A stretch of 64,000 nucleotides of DNA from Rhodococcus sp. HM1 (GTDB lineage: Bacteria; Actinomycetota; Actinomycetes; Mycobacteriales; Mycobacteriaceae): positions 25,279-89,278 of the forward strand of contig NZ_JALPTB010000022.1 in assembly GCF_023218075.1 (NCBI RefSeq). The letters are read 5' to 3'. Within the stretch, counting starts at the first letter, position 1. Each line of letters begins with the position of its first letter. The position numbers and the translations under genes are program-made. The notes beneath the pieces were generated by a model, which saw nothing but the letters and a program-made list of their open reading frames with translations, was not told the DNA's origin and ran no database searches. Positions 46,372-56,055 of the stretch are shown here, piece after piece.

Positions 46372-47484
46372 TCACAGGAGCAACACGAGCAGGGGCACCG
46401 CGACCAGCGCGACCCCGGCGACGATCGGGATCAGCGGCTTGCGCGACCGCTTCTCGGTCTCGTCGTTTTCGGTCGTGTCCGGTTCGCGGTCGTCCTCGTC
46501 GTCCGGCTCGACGGCGAGCAACCGCGCCGCGACGACGTCGTTCTTCCCGGCCCCGAGCATCTCCTGTGCCCGGATGCGCGCGAGTCCACCGGTCAGCACG
46601 TCCGTCTCGTCGTACGACGGCGGAAGCCCGATGCGGGCACGCTTCGTCTCGCGGGCCGGCACGAAACCGGCGGCCAGAATCGCCGCACCCAGCGCGGCAG
46701 TCTGCTCCGGGCCCGGACCGACGAGGGTGCGGACCATCAGCTTCGTCGCGATGCTGTTCGCGATCTCCTGGATGTACGAGCGGTCGCGGGCGACGATCCC
46801 GTCACCCATCACGACGACCGCGTCGAGATTCGGCGGCAGCCACCCGAACGAGCCGAGCGCGGTCGCGAGCTGCGAGGCGGGTGACGGTGCGCCCTTCGTC
46901 GGTATCCGGAACGCCTTGCCCGCCGGTACCCCGGATCGCACCAGCGTCACCGTCGAACCGGCGTCGTCGATGTGGAAGACACCGATGAGCTGACCGGGGG
47001 TCTCGGAAATCTCGGAGGCATACCAGGTCGCGGCACCCTGGGCGTCCGAGGCCAGGTCCACGTGCCGCAGATCCGCGTAGTCGAGGGCCGCGCGCAGCGA
47101 CGCGACCGCATCGGAATCCCAGTGGGAAGGGTAGGTCGCGGTGTAGCCGGGCTCGGATCCGTCGTCGGCGCCCCCGAACTTCGGCAGCGGTTCGGTCTCG
47201 TTCAGCAGGCACTGGATCGCGGTCGCCATCGCGTCCTCCGCCCGGTACACGCGACCGTCGCTGGCGGTGACACCCGCGGGGTCGCCGACCCGGGCGAGGA
47301 ACCCGGCGAGGGTGCGTGCTTCGTTGCCGGAGGAGTAGGAGCCGAGGGTGGTGGTGCCGTCCTCGTCGATGTGCAGGACCGTGTCCCGGGCGATCACCAC
47401 GGGATCCTGGGTGCCCGGTTCGTTGGACGCGACCACTGCGGTGGACACGACTCTGCCGATCCGGAGCCCGACCCCGATTGCCAT
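46372..47484 (-). CDS. Hsp70/actin-like ATPase-fold protein with C-terminal membrane anchor
   Basis: A 370-residue protein of uncertain function. The N-terminus GVGLRIGRVVSTAVV resembles the phosphate-1 loop of DnaK, and AVVVMGDGIVARDRS with EQTAALGAAILAAGF near residues 215-270 resembles the Hsp70 phosphate-2 and adenosine motifs. The substrate-binding half is missing. Instead an acidic linker (EPDDEDDREPD) and a basic patch lead to one C-terminal helix ending at the last residue, so it is tail-anchored. ATP binding is plausible but key residues are changed. It converges with the R2lox gene. Confidence 0.75.
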   Translation of the reverse strand: MAIGVGLRIGRVVSTAVVASNEPGTQDPVVIARDTVLHIDEDGTTTLGSYSSGNEARTLAGFLARVGDPAGVTASDGRVYRAEDAMATAIQCLLNETEPLPKFGGADDGSEPGYTATYPSHWDSDAVASLRAALDYADLRHVDLASDAQGAATWYASEISETPGQLIGVFHIDDAGSTVTLVRSGVPAGKAFRIPTKGAPSPASQLATALGSFGWLPPNLDAVVVMGDGIVARDRSYIQEIANSIATKLMVRTLVGPGPEQTAALGAAILAAGFVPARETKRARIGLPPSYDETDVLTGGLARIRAQEMLGAGKNDVVAARLLAVEPDDEDDREPDTTENDETEKRSRKPLIPIVAGVALVAVPLLVLLL

Positions 47485-47620
47485 GACAGCCCTCTCGCCT
47501 CGCAGGTAACGAACCGCCTACATCTTGCTACCGAAACCGCTCATCCGGGCCCATACCGGACAGTAGCCGTGTACGGCGTGTCGATACGTACCGGACGGTT
47601 TCGCCCCTACACTCCCGAGG

Positions 47621-49264
47621 ATGAGTGCCCCCACACGAGCCCGGGCCTTCGCGCGCTCGTTCCACCCGGTCGGTCTCGCGTTCGCACTGTTGTTCTTCGT
47701 GTGGTCGATGACCCCGTCCCTTCTACCGCGCACCTGGTATCTGCAGGGCGTCGCGACGGGAATCGGCGTGGCGACCGGGTACGGCATCGGCTGCCTGATC
47801 GCGTGGGCACTGCGGCGCTGCGGTGTGCACCCGGACTGGTCGCCGAAAACGCGCCGCATCGGCTGGTGGGTGCTCGCGGCCGTGGCGGTCGTGGTGGTTC
47901 CGACCTTCCTGATTCTCGGTTCGTGGTGGCAGCAGATCGTCCGCGACCTCGTGACCATGGAGCGGGTCGAACGGTCCCTCTACCTGCCGGTTCTGCTGAT
48001 CGCCCTGGTGGTGGCGTTGCTGCTGCTGGCAATCGGGCGGGGCCTGCGGGCGGGGACGAACAAGCTCGCGCGGTTCGTCGACCGCTACACGCCGGCGCCG
48101 GTCGCGCGGGTGACCGCGCTCGTGGTCGTCGTGGCATTGCTCGTCGTGCTCGTCAACGGTGCGCTGTACCGGGGGATTCTCGGCGCTGCGGAGGAGGCGT
48201 CCGCGGTCGCGGACACCGGCACCGAGGAGGGTGTGGAGCAGCCGGCCGCGCCGGAACGTTCCGGGTCGCCGGAATCCGCGGAGGCGTGGGACACCCTCGG
48301 CCGGGAGGGGCGCACGTTCGTCGCCGGCGGACCGTCGGCCGCGCAGATCGAGGCCGTGACGGGACGGCCCGCCCGGGAACCGATCCGCGTGTACGCGGGC
48401 CGGGTCTCGGCGGACACGATCGAGGGCATCGCCGAGCGAGTTGTCGCCGAGCTGAAGCGAACCGGCGGATTCGACCGGAAGGCGCTCGCCGTCGTGACCA
48501 CGACCGGTCGCGGCTGGGTCAACGGCAGCGTCGCCGACTCCTTCGAGTACCTCAACGGCGGGGATTCGGCGATCGCGGCGATGCAGTACTCGTACCTGCC
48601 GAGCCCGCTCGCGTTCATCGCCGACCGCGAGTCGCCGATGGAGGCCGGGCGGGCACTGTTCGAGGCCGTCTACGAGGTGTGGCTGAGTCTTCCGGAGGAT
48701 GCCCGGCCGAAGCTCGTGGTCTTCGGCGAGAGTCTCGGGTCGTACGGCGGGCAGTCCGCGTTCGCGTCCGGTTCCGACCTGGTCGCGCGGACCGACGGCG
48801 CGTTGTTCGTCGGCACCCCCAACTTCTCGCAACCGTGGGGGCGGATCACCGAGCAGCGGGATCCGGGTTCGCCCGAACGTCTGCCGATCGTCGACGAGGG
48901 TCGGAACATTCGCTTCGCGTCGAGCCCGGACGACGTGAATCTGCCTGAGCCGTGGGAACTTCCGCGGATCGTGTTCTGGCAGCACGGCAGTGATCCGATC
49001 ACCTGGTGGTCGTTCGATCTGCTGCTGCACAAGCCCGACTGGCTGCGCGAACCCCTCGGGCCCGATGTGGATCCGGGGATGCGCTGGATGCCGTTCGTGA
49101 CGTTCTGGCAGGTGACCCTGGACATGGTGTTCTCGGCCGAGGTGCCCGACGGTTACGGGCATTCCTACGGCCCGGAGGCCGCGGATCTGTGGTCGGACAT
49201 CCTCGACCCCGACGGGTGGACGGAGGCCGACATCGAGGCGGTGCGCGCCGCGCTGAAGGGCTGA
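47621..49264 (+). CDS. membrane-bound alpha/beta hydrolase (Abhydrolase_9 family)
   Basis: A 547-residue protein. The N-terminal half (about 1-190) has four to five membrane helices, beginning PVGLAFALLFFVWSMTPSLL. The C-terminal half is a hydrolase domain with nucleophile elbow VVFGESLGSYGGQ (Ser near residue 370). Asp and His partners are probably in the DPITWWSFDLLL and GYGHSYGPEA regions. This fused layout is the actinobacterial Abhydrolase_9/Abhydrolase_9_N family. The hydrolase part is predicted to face a membrane-linked substrate, probably a lipid ester. It is divergent from the Hsp70-like gene. Confidence 0.88.
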   Translation: MSAPTRARAFARSFHPVGLAFALLFFVWSMTPSLLPRTWYLQGVATGIGVATGYGIGCLIAWALRRCGVHPDWSPKTRRIGWWVLAAVAVVVVPTFLILGSWWQQIVRDLVTMERVERSLYLPVLLIALVVALLLLAIGRGLRAGTNKLARFVDRYTPAPVARVTALVVVVALLVVLVNGALYRGILGAAEEASAVADTGTEEGVEQPAAPERSGSPESAEAWDTLGREGRTFVAGGPSAAQIEAVTGRPAREPIRVYAGRVSADTIEGIAERVVAELKRTGGFDRKALAVVTTTGRGWVNGSVADSFEYLNGGDSAIAAMQYSYLPSPLAFIADRESPMEAGRALFEAVYEVWLSLPEDARPKLVVFGESLGSYGGQSAFASGSDLVARTDGALFVGTPNFSQPWGRITEQRDPGSPERLPIVDEGRNIRFASSPDDVNLPEPWELPRIVFWQHGSDPITWWSFDLLLHKPDWLREPLGPDVDPGMRWMPFVTFWQVTLDMVFSAEVPDGYGHSYGPEAADLWSDILDPDGWTEADIEAVRAALKG

Positions 49265-49404
49265 CCTGCGGATTCGTCGAGCGGTGCGCCGCAGAGGTTG
49301 GACCTTACGCATGGGTAAGTTACGTGTTACAGTCCGTACCGCTTGTGCGATGGGGCACACGCATCCCGCTTTCGAATGCAGGACACAGAACATCTGGGGG
49401 AAGT

Positions 49405-50700
49405 ATGGCGATCGGCAGGGTCGGACGCTGGTTCTCCGCGGCGGTGACCTCCGCCGCGGTGGCGGGGAGCGTGCTCGCGGCTCCCGCAATCGCCAATGCC
49501 GAGGGCGATTTCTACCTACCGCCGAGCCCGCTGTCCGCCGGCAACCCGGGCGACGTATTGCGCAGCGAGCCTTCGGATCTCGCGATCCGCGTGCCCACTA
49601 CGAACGGCGTGTTCCCCGCCCAGGGCACCCGCCTGCTGTACCGCAGCCACGACGCCAACGGGGTTCCCAACGCGGTCGGCGGCACCTACCTCGAGCCGTC
49701 CACCCCCTGGTCCGGTCCGGGTGAGCGACCGCTGGTCGTGCTCGCCCCCGGCACCCAGGGCCAGGGCGATCGCTGCGCGCCGTCGAAGGCCCTGAACTAC
49801 CTGGTGGACTACAACCCGCCGCTGGATCTGTTCACAGAGTACGAACTGATTTCCATCAACGCGATGCTGCTGCAGGGCATCGCCGTGGTCGTCACCGACT
49901 ACGACGGTCTGGGTACCCCGGGACACCACACCTACGTCAACCGCCTCGCCGAAGGCCACGCGGTACTCGACGCGGCGCGCGCCGCCCAGCAACTGCCGGG
50001 CACGTCCATCCCCGACGACGGCCCGGTCGGCATCTTCGGTTACTCGCAGGGTGGCGGTGCCGCCGCGGCGGCCGCCGAACTCGCTCCGAGCTACGCCCCC
50101 GAACTCGACCTGCAGGGCGTCTACGCGGGTGCTCCGCCGGCCGATCTCGCCGCAACCCTGGCCCAGATCGACGGCACCGCGCTGACCGGCGTGATCGGCT
50201 ACACGATCAACGGCCTGCAGGACGCGTACCCGGAGATCTCCGACGAGATCGACGCCGAGATCAACGACTACGGCCGCGAGATGCTGGCCCAGGTCGCGAA
50301 CGAGTGCGTCCCCGAAACGATCTTCCGCCACGGTTTCCAGCGCACGAGCGACTACACCCGGACCGGTGAACCGCTCTCCGTCGTCCTCGAGCGCCTGCCC
50401 AAGGCGCGGGCCATCGTCGACGAGCAGCGCATCGGCCGCCTGAAGCCGCAGGTCCCGGTGCTGCTGCAGCACGGCACCCAGGACGACGCCGTGCCCTTCG
50501 GTCAGGGCCGTCAGCTCGCACTGGACTGGTGTGCCCAGGGCGCGACCGTCCAGTTCTCGCAGAACCTGACCCCGCCGATCCTGCCGGGCTTCGTCGTCAA
50601 CCACCTGTCGCCGATGCTCGTCGGCATGCCCGAGTCGGTCTCGTACCTGCTCGACCGGTTCAACGGCGTGCCGGCACCGTCGAACTGCGGCGGGTTCTGA
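49405..50700 (+). CDS. secreted lipase, LIP family
   Basis: A 431-residue secreted esterase/lipase. A Sec signal peptide (residues 1-33, cleavage probably after AIANA) precedes the mature enzyme. The nucleophile elbow is IFGYSQGGGA (Ser near residue 214), the acid is in HGTQDDAVPF, and the His is in VVNHLSP. Cysteines near 120, 297, 376 and 429 could form disulfides. The family (secretory lipase, PF03583) hydrolyses acylglycerols. The start at ATG 49405 is supported by the signal sequence and GGGGGAAG upstream. A strong hairpin terminator follows. Confidence 0.93.
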   Translation: MAIGRVGRWFSAAVTSAAVAGSVLAAPAIANAEGDFYLPPSPLSAGNPGDVLRSEPSDLAIRVPTTNGVFPAQGTRLLYRSHDANGVPNAVGGTYLEPSTPWSGPGERPLVVLAPGTQGQGDRCAPSKALNYLVDYNPPLDLFTEYELISINAMLLQGIAVVVTDYDGLGTPGHHTYVNRLAEGHAVLDAARAAQQLPGTSIPDDGPVGIFGYSQGGGAAAAAAELAPSYAPELDLQGVYAGAPPADLAATLAQIDGTALTGVIGYTINGLQDAYPEISDEIDAEINDYGREMLAQVANECVPETIFRHGFQRTSDYTRTGEPLSVVLERLPKARAIVDEQRIGRLKPQVPVLLQHGTQDDAVPFGQGRQLALDWCAQGATVQFSQNLTPPILPGFVVNHLSPMLVGMPESVSYLLDRFNGVPAPSNCGGF

Positions 50701-50709
50701 CCTGCTGAC

Positions 50710-50744
50710 GAACGGCCCGCACTCTCTTCGAGTGCGGGCCGTTC
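50710..50744. terminator. bidirectional terminator between lipase and fadE10
   Basis: A perfect 15-bp stem, 50710-50724 with 50730-50744, and a 5-base loop. The genes on both sides are convergent. Confidence 0.88.
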
Positions 50745-50759
50745 GCCGTTGCGGGGGAT

Positions 50760-52703
50760 CTACTGGGTTCGATGCCGCGTCTCGGTGAAGTGGCGTGCCA
50801 GGTTCTCCTCGGTCGACGGTCCCGGCGCCCATGCCGCGATCCACGGCCCGGTGCCCTCGCTCGGATCGAGCACGCCGTGCTCGAGCCACGCGTAGCGGCC
50901 CTCGAGAATGCTGCTGGTCAGGCGCAGGTCGGCGTCGTCGGTGTTCGTCCACAACTCGTCGAAGAGCTTGTCGACGCGCAGCCGGGCCTGACGGCAGAAC
51001 ACGTCCGCCAGCTCGAAGGCACCCGCCGAATCCGGGTGGCCGTCGGCCCGCTGCCGTTCGGCCCTCACACAGGACGCCGCCATCGCGAACAGTTCGGCGC
51101 CGATGTCGACGATCCGGCCGAGGAAGTTCTGCCGCTTCTCGAGACCGGCCTGCCACCGGGCCATTCCGTAGAACGTGGAGCGGGCGAGCTTGCGGGAGTT
51201 GCGCTCGATGTACCGCAGATGGGGCGCGAGCTGCCCGAACTCGGAGAACGAGGTGGGCAACTGGCCCTTGCCCGTGACGAGCTTGGGCAGCCACTTCGCG
51301 TAGAAGCCGCTGGCCTTCGCCGCGGCCTTGGCCTTCTCCTCGAGATTCGCCTTCGGGTCGGCGAGCTCGCCCGCCGCCTTCAGGTGCGCGTCCACGGCCT
51401 CGCGGGCGATGAGCAGCCGCATGATCTCGCTGGAGCCTTCGAAGATCCGGTTGATGCGCAGGTCCCGAATCAGCTGCTCCGCCGGGACCGCCCGTTCACC
51501 CCGTGCTGCCAGCGACGCGGCCGTCTCGTAGCCGCGACCACCGCGGATCTGGACGAGTTCGTCGGCGATCCGGCAGGCGATCTCGCTGGACCACAGCTTC
51601 GCCAGAGCCGCCTCGATCCGGATGTCGTTGCGGTTCTCGTCGCACATCTGCCCGGACAGCTCGACCATGGACTCGAGCGCGTAGGTGGAGGCGGCGATGT
51701 AGGAGATCTTCGCGGCGACCGCGGCGTGATCGCCGACCGGCCGGCCCCACTGCACCCGGGTCGCGGACCATTCGCGGGCGATCTTCAGCGACCACTTGCC
51801 GGCCCCCGCGCACATCGCGGGGATCGCGAGGCGTCCCGCGTTCAGCGTGGTCAGGGCGATCTTCAGCCCGTCGCCTTCGCGGCCGATCAGGTTCTCCTTC
51901 GGAACCCGCACCCGGTGCATGCGGGTCACCCCGTTCTCGATACCCCGCAGACCCATGAACGAGTTACGGCGTTCGACGGTGATGCCCGGCGAGTCCGCTT
52001 CGACGACGAACGCGGAGATGCCGCCGCGGTGACCCTCGCTGCGCGGCACCCGGGCCATCACGACGAGCAGTTCGGCGACGACGCCGTTGGTGGTCCACAG
52101 TTTCACGCCGTCGAGTTCGTACGCAGAGCCGTCCTCGACCGGGGTCGCGGTCGACGCGAGCCGGGCGGGGTCCGAGCCCACGTCCGGTTCGGTGAGCAGG
52201 AACGCCGAGATCGCGCCGCGCGCGCAGCGCGGCAGGAACGCCTGCTTCTGTTCGGGGGTACCGGCCAGTTTCAGCGGTTCCGGAACGCCGATCGACTGGT
52301 GCGCCGACAGCAGCGCCCCGAGGCTGGGGTGCACGGACGCGATCAGCATCAGGGCACGGTTGTAGGCCACCTGCGACAGTCCGAGCCCGCCGTACTCCGG
52401 CGAGATCTTCATGCCGAAGCAGCCCAGTTCGGTCAGCCCGGCGACGTACTCGTCGGGGATTCGCGCATCGCGTTCGATGCGGGCACCGTCCATCTCGAGG
52501 CAGAACCGGCGCAGTTTCGCCAGGAATTCCTCGGTGCGGGCGTCCTCGTCGGGTGTGGGACGGGGAAACGGGTGGACGAGGTCGAGGGTGAGTCGGCCGA
52601 GGAACAGTTCCTTGGCGAACGAGGGTTTCTCCCACCCGGATTCGCGGGCCTCCTCGGCCACCGCCCGGGCTTGTTCTTCACTGATCTGAATGGGTTCTGA
52701 CAT
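50760..52703 (-). CDS. fadE10: acyl-CoA dehydrogenase FadE10-like
   Basis: A 647-residue acyl-CoA dehydrogenase, longer than the usual 380-400, with an extra C-terminal helical domain of about 200 residues. FAD/substrate blocks are FLLTEPDVGSDPARLAST, KLWTTNGVVAELLVV, GLRGIENGVTR and QIRGGRGYETA; the base region is RIFEGSSEIMRL. It matches M. tuberculosis FadE10 (Rv0873) closely along its length by my reading. It catalyses alpha-beta dehydrogenation of an acyl-CoA; chain length is unknown. The start is ATG 52703, giving MSEPIQISEEQARAVAEEA. Confidence 0.92.
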   Translation of the reverse strand: MSEPIQISEEQARAVAEEARESGWEKPSFAKELFLGRLTLDLVHPFPRPTPDEDARTEEFLAKLRRFCLEMDGARIERDARIPDEYVAGLTELGCFGMKISPEYGGLGLSQVAYNRALMLIASVHPSLGALLSAHQSIGVPEPLKLAGTPEQKQAFLPRCARGAISAFLLTEPDVGSDPARLASTATPVEDGSAYELDGVKLWTTNGVVAELLVVMARVPRSEGHRGGISAFVVEADSPGITVERRNSFMGLRGIENGVTRMHRVRVPKENLIGREGDGLKIALTTLNAGRLAIPAMCAGAGKWSLKIAREWSATRVQWGRPVGDHAAVAAKISYIAASTYALESMVELSGQMCDENRNDIRIEAALAKLWSSEIACRIADELVQIRGGRGYETAASLAARGERAVPAEQLIRDLRINRIFEGSSEIMRLLIAREAVDAHLKAAGELADPKANLEEKAKAAAKASGFYAKWLPKLVTGKGQLPTSFSEFGQLAPHLRYIERNSRKLARSTFYGMARWQAGLEKRQNFLGRIVDIGAELFAMAASCVRAERQRADGHPDSAGAFELADVFCRQARLRVDKLFDELWTNTDDADLRLTSSILEGRYAWLEHGVLDPSEGTGPWIAAWAPGPSTEENLARHFTETRHRTQ

Positions 52704-52882
52704 CGCGGGCCTCCACGATCGGGTTGCTACTGGCCAGTATCCACGCCGATGTGAGGTAAAACACACGATCCGGAATATCGGTACCGACCGGTAACCTGAG
52801 GTCGTTGTGGCATGTGAACGGAATCACGTCCGCTGAGTGGATGTGAGCCTGCCGGGCGGCCGGTGGGTCCGTACTCTTGATC

Positions 52883-53107
52883 ATGTCGACGTTGACACCC
52901 CCGACCGTCCCCCTTCCCCCGGTGATCCCGGGTCGCCGACGGAGTCGTCACATGGAAATCCTTGCCGCAGTACCGATCCTGTTCGTGCTCCTCGCAGTGG
53001 TCTACGCCCTGTCCTGCTACATCGTCGACCGTCAGATCCGCGTCGCCGCCCGCGAGATCGACCGGCAGGCAGCAAACGACGACCCGGCCACCTGTACCAC
53101 CGGGTGA
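52883..53107 (+). CDS. small membrane protein, hypothetical
   Basis: A possible 74-residue protein. After a Pro-rich start ([17 protein letters not shown]) and a basic patch (RRRSRH), one hydrophobic helix ([18 protein letters not shown]) is followed by a charged, short C-terminus. Hydrophobic-helix codon use and the position between divergent fadE10 and cwsA support a real gene, but there is no clear RBS and I do not recognise a family. The alternative TTG at 52877 is in the same frame. Confidence 0.5.
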   Translation: MSTLTPPTVPLPPVIPGRRRSRHMEILAAVPILFVLLAVVYALSCYIVDRQIRVAAREIDRQAANDDPATCTTG

Positions 53108-53132
53108 CCGGGCCGTCGTTCCGAACTCGAAA

Positions 53133-53579
53133 TCAGTCGGTGCCCTCCGACACCGTGCCCTCGGACACCGGCCGAGCCTGATCGACGCGCGGCGGCTCCG
53201 GCGCCACCGGCGGATGCTCGTAACGCCGCGCCCGGAAGAACACGACACCGCCGGCCACGACCGCACCGACGGCGCCGGCCACGACCAAAGCCTTGCGACC
53301 GCGGCCGGTGCGGGTGCCGTCGGTCGACGCCAACGCCACCACCCCGGCAGGAGAAGTACGACGCGTGCGACTCAGCACCGTCTTCGCAAGGTCCGCCGAC
53401 CTGCGGGCCACGAGCCTTCCCGCACTCAGGGAACCGTACGCGAGCGCGAGCGCACCCTGACCCACCACCTGCAGTGCACCACCGAGGCTGGTCGATTCCT
53501 TCAGCGGATTCACGAGCAGCGGACGTGCGAGCGCGGTGTGGGATCCACCATGGCTTCCGGACTCTTTCGAACGCGTCAT
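53133..53579 (-). CDS. cwsA: cell wall synthesis protein CwsA-like
   Basis: A 148-residue protein with a basic, Ser/Thr-rich N-terminus, a central amphipathic region ([20 protein letters not shown]) and one C-terminal membrane helix ([19 protein letters not shown]) with a Pro/Glu tail. Its position before ppiA and its size match Rv0008c, which in mycobacteria binds CrgA and Wag31 and stabilises polar growth. The start at ATG 53579 gives a protein close to the 145-residue Rv0008c. crgA is 2.1 kb downstream. Confidence 0.8.
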   Translation of the reverse strand: MTRSKESGSHGGSHTALARPLLVNPLKESTSLGGALQVVGQGALALAYGSLSAGRLVARRSADLAKTVLSRTRRTSPAGVVALASTDGTRTGRGRKALVVAGAVGAVVAGGVVFFRARRYEHPPVAPEPPRVDQARPVSEGTVSEGTD

Positions 53580-53699
53580 CGTTCCACTGTGACACAAGGT
53601 GCGACACAAGTTGCGACGGCACAACGAGGCCCGGCACGGGCGCGGCGCGCACTTCGGGCACTCCTCCCGCGCGAGATGTCCGGATGGCACGATGGAGAA

Positions 53700-54227
53700 G
53701 TGACTTCACCTCTTCAGACCGCCACCGCCACGCTGCACACCAACCGCGGCGACATCGTGATCTCGCTGTTCGGCAATCACGCTCCCAAGACCGTCGAGAA
53801 CTTCGTCGGCCTGGCGCAGGGCACCAAGGAATACAAGACGCAGAACGCCAAGGGCGAGACCAGCGGTCCGTTCTACGACGGCGCGGTCTTCCACCGTGTC
53901 ATCGACGGCTTCATGATCCAGGGCGGCGACCCGACCGGTACCGGCCGCGGCGGCCCGGGTTACCAGTTCGGCGACGAGTTCCACCCCGAGCTGCAGTTCG
54001 ACCGTCCGTACCTGCTCGCCATGGCGAACGCCGGTCCGGGCACCAACGGCTCGCAGTTCTTCATCACCGTCGACCGCACGCCGCACCTCAACCGTCGCCA
54101 CACCATCTTCGGTGAGGTCGTCGACGAGGCCTCGCGCAAGGTCGTCGACGCGATTGCGACGACCGCGACCGACCGGGCCGACCGCCCGCTCGACGCCGTC
54201 GTCATCGAAAGCATCACCATCGCCTGA
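53700..54227 (+). CDS. ppiA: peptidyl-prolyl cis-trans isomerase, cyclophilin type
   Basis: A 175-residue cytoplasmic cyclophilin. Active-site blocks are [17 protein letters not shown] (catalytic Arg in FHRV) and GSQFFITVD; the Trp of human cyclophilin is His in [12 protein letters not shown]. There is no signal peptide. It speeds proline isomerisation in folding. GTG 53700 follows GATGGAGAA. It matches Rv0009 and starts a unit with the rhomboid gene 11 bp downstream. Confidence 0.96.
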   Translation: MTSPLQTATATLHTNRGDIVISLFGNHAPKTVENFVGLAQGTKEYKTQNAKGETSGPFYDGAVFHRVIDGFMIQGGDPTGTGRGGPGYQFGDEFHPELQFDRPYLLAMANAGPGTNGSQFFITVDRTPHLNRRHTIFGEVVDEASRKVVDAIATTATDRADRPLDAVVIESITIA

Positions 54228-54238
54228 GAAGGAACTCC

Positions 54239-55165
54239 ATGACGAACCCCGGCTGGGGCCCGGCGGCCGAAGGGGGCGGCCGGACGCCCCAGCCGCGGTG
54301 CGTTCGCCATCCCGACCGTCCGACCCTGCTCTCCTGCACCCGCTGCGGCAGGCCTGCCTGCCCCGACTGCCTGCGCGACGCGTCGGTCGGACAACAGTGT
54401 GTGGACTGCGTCGCCGCAGCCCGTAGCGCCACCCCGCAGGCCCGCACCGTCGCCGGTGCCCCCGTGCGCAACGCGCATCCGACGCCGCTGGTCACCTACA
54501 TCCTCATCGGACTGAACGTCCTGGTCTTCGCGATCACGGCCGCGCAGTCGTCGAGCGTGATGAACAACCAGCTGCGGTCCGGCCTGTTCCGCGACCTCGC
54601 GTTGTGGCCGCCGATGATCGCGGGCAACGACGAATACCTGCGGCTGCTCGGCAGCGGTTTCCTGCACTTCGGCCCGATCCACCTCGCGGTCAACATGTTC
54701 GCCCTGTGGGTGATCGGCCGCGACACCGAGATCGTGCTCGGTCGCTCCCGCTACCTCGCCGTGTACCTGCTGTCGTTGCTCGGCGGCTCCGCGGCGGTCG
54801 TGCTGATGCAGACCGATGCGGTCACCGCCGGCGCGTCCGGCGCCGTGTTCGGGCTCATGGGCGCGCAGGCCGTCATCCTGCTGCGGTTGCGGCGCAGCCC
54901 CGCGCCGGTGCTCACCGTCGTCGCCCTCAACGTGTTCATCAGCATCACCATCCCCGGCATCTCCCTGTGGGGACATCTCGGCGGCCTGGTGATCGGTGCC
55001 GCGGCGACCGCGGCGTTCCTCTACGGTCCGCAGGCTCTCGGCGCCGGAACCGACCGTGATCGCGTCGTCCGTACCGGCTGGATCGCGCTCGTCGCGGTCG
55101 CCGTCGCGGTCGTGCTGGTCATCGTGCTCGGGGTGCTGCGGCTGCGGTCTCAGCTGGGGCTGTGA
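54239..55165 (+). CDS. rhomboid family intramembrane serine protease
   Basis: A 308-residue rhomboid. An N-terminal zinc-finger-like B-box carries CTRCGRPACPDC and neighbouring Cys/His (about residues 20-60). The membrane core follows: conserved HFGPIHLAVNMFALW in loop 1/helix 2, the catalytic Ser in AGASGAVFGLMG, and the catalytic His in WGHLGGLVIG. About six to seven helices are predicted. It cuts membrane proteins within the bilayer; substrates are unknown. GAAGGA precedes ATG 54239. Cotranscription with ppiA is likely. Confidence 0.93.
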   Translation: MTNPGWGPAAEGGGRTPQPRCVRHPDRPTLLSCTRCGRPACPDCLRDASVGQQCVDCVAAARSATPQARTVAGAPVRNAHPTPLVTYILIGLNVLVFAITAAQSSSVMNNQLRSGLFRDLALWPPMIAGNDEYLRLLGSGFLHFGPIHLAVNMFALWVIGRDTEIVLGRSRYLAVYLLSLLGGSAAVVLMQTDAVTAGASGAVFGLMGAQAVILLRLRRSPAPVLTVVALNVFISITIPGISLWGHLGGLVIGAAATAAFLYGPQALGAGTDRDRVVRTGWIALVAVAVAVVLVIVLGVLRLRSQLGL

Positions 55166-55166
55166 T

Positions 55167-55610
55167 TCAGCTCGGGCTCTGATCGGGCGCCAGGTCGCGC
55201 AGCACGAGCGCGTCGTACACGTCCCGCGGGTCGGCTCCGAGATCCCAGCGGCCGAAGATCATGAGGCGTTCGGTGCCGTCGGGATCGCGGGCGTCGATCT
55301 CGAGCATCGGCACCCGCCGGCCGAACCGCGGATACTCGACGATCCGCACCCGGGTCAGCGTCTCGCGGGGAAACACGCGGCGTCCGGTCAGTCGCGTGCA
55401 GGCCAGCCCGGAACCGTGCTCGGTCACCGCGAGCCGCGGCCGCTGCCGGACGGCGAGCGCGGCGGTCGCCAGGACGAGCAGCGCGGCCGCCCCCGCGAGG
55501 AAACGCCCCGCCGGGTCCGCGGTGAACACCGCGGCCGACGCGAGCACCCCGCCGCCGACGACGAGTGCGGCGACCGCGACGGGCGGTGTCGACCACTGCG
55601 GATCGCTCAC
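55167..55610 (-). CDS. PH-domain membrane protein (Rv0010c-like)
   Basis: A 147-residue protein with two membrane helices (VAVAALVVGGGVLASAAVF and FLAGAAALLVLATAALAV) and a C-terminal PH-like domain (about residues 60-140: RLTGRRVFPRETLTRVRIVE). It is syntenic with Rv0010c. Function unknown; bPH domains often bind proteins or lipids at the membrane. It converges with the rhomboid gene with one intergenic base. Two small inverted repeats lie in its upstream gap (TGCACT-GCT-AGTGCA at 55634 and CACAATTGTG at 55676). Confidence 0.85.
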   Translation of the reverse strand: MSDPQWSTPPVAVAALVVGGGVLASAAVFTADPAGRFLAGAAALLVLATAALAVRQRPRLAVTEHGSGLACTRLTGRRVFPRETLTRVRIVEYPRFGRRVPMLEIDARDPDGTERLMIFGRWDLGADPRDVYDALVLRDLAPDQSPS

Positions 55611-55690
55611 CGCCGGGTCCCCGTATGTACGGATGCACTGCTAGTGCACAGGTTTCTCCACAGCTGGGGATGAATCACAATTGTGTAATC

Positions 55691-55954
55691 TCAGCGCCAC
55701 TTCATGGTCATGATCAGCCCAACGACCATGAGACCGAATCCGATGAGGAAGTTGTACGCGCCCAGATCGTTCATCCACGAGATCTGTTCGGCGGCCAGGT
55801 AGTAGACGACCAGCCACAGCAGGCCCAGGATCATCAGCCCCAGCATCACCGCGACGTACACGGTGCTGGACGGCCCGGCCTTGACCTTGACGGGAGTGCG
55901 GCTCACCGACTTGAGCGGCTGATCGCTCTTCTTCCGGACCTTCGACTTGGGCAT
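55691..55954 (-). CDS. crgA: cell division protein CrgA
   Basis: An 87-residue CrgA. A basic N-terminus (MPKSKVRKKSD) precedes two membrane helices (VYVAVMLGLMILGLLWLVV and YNFLIGFGLMVVGLIM) with the conserved loop containing WMNDLGAYNF. CrgA helps assemble the divisome and binds FtsZ, FtsI/PBPB, FtsQ and CwsA in mycobacteria. The size and position match Rv0011c. It is read divergently from the DUF881 gene. Confidence 0.95.
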   Translation of the reverse strand: MPKSKVRKKSDQPLKSVSRTPVKVKAGPSSTVYVAVMLGLMILGLLWLVVYYLAAEQISWMNDLGAYNFLIGFGLMVVGLIMTMKWR

Positions 55955-56055
55955 GATGTCCTCGCTCGTGCGGAACCGCCCGCGTGGCGGGCAGAGTAGG
56001 TTGGGCAGCTACGTTTCCAGTACACGCTAACGCAGACCGGCGAGGGGAGGCTCGG

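Noticed and set aside
49298..49326. TTGGAC-N17-TACGTG as a sigma-70-type promoter for the lipase
   Set aside because: The -35 matches only three of six bases and the -10 is poor; not enough to call.
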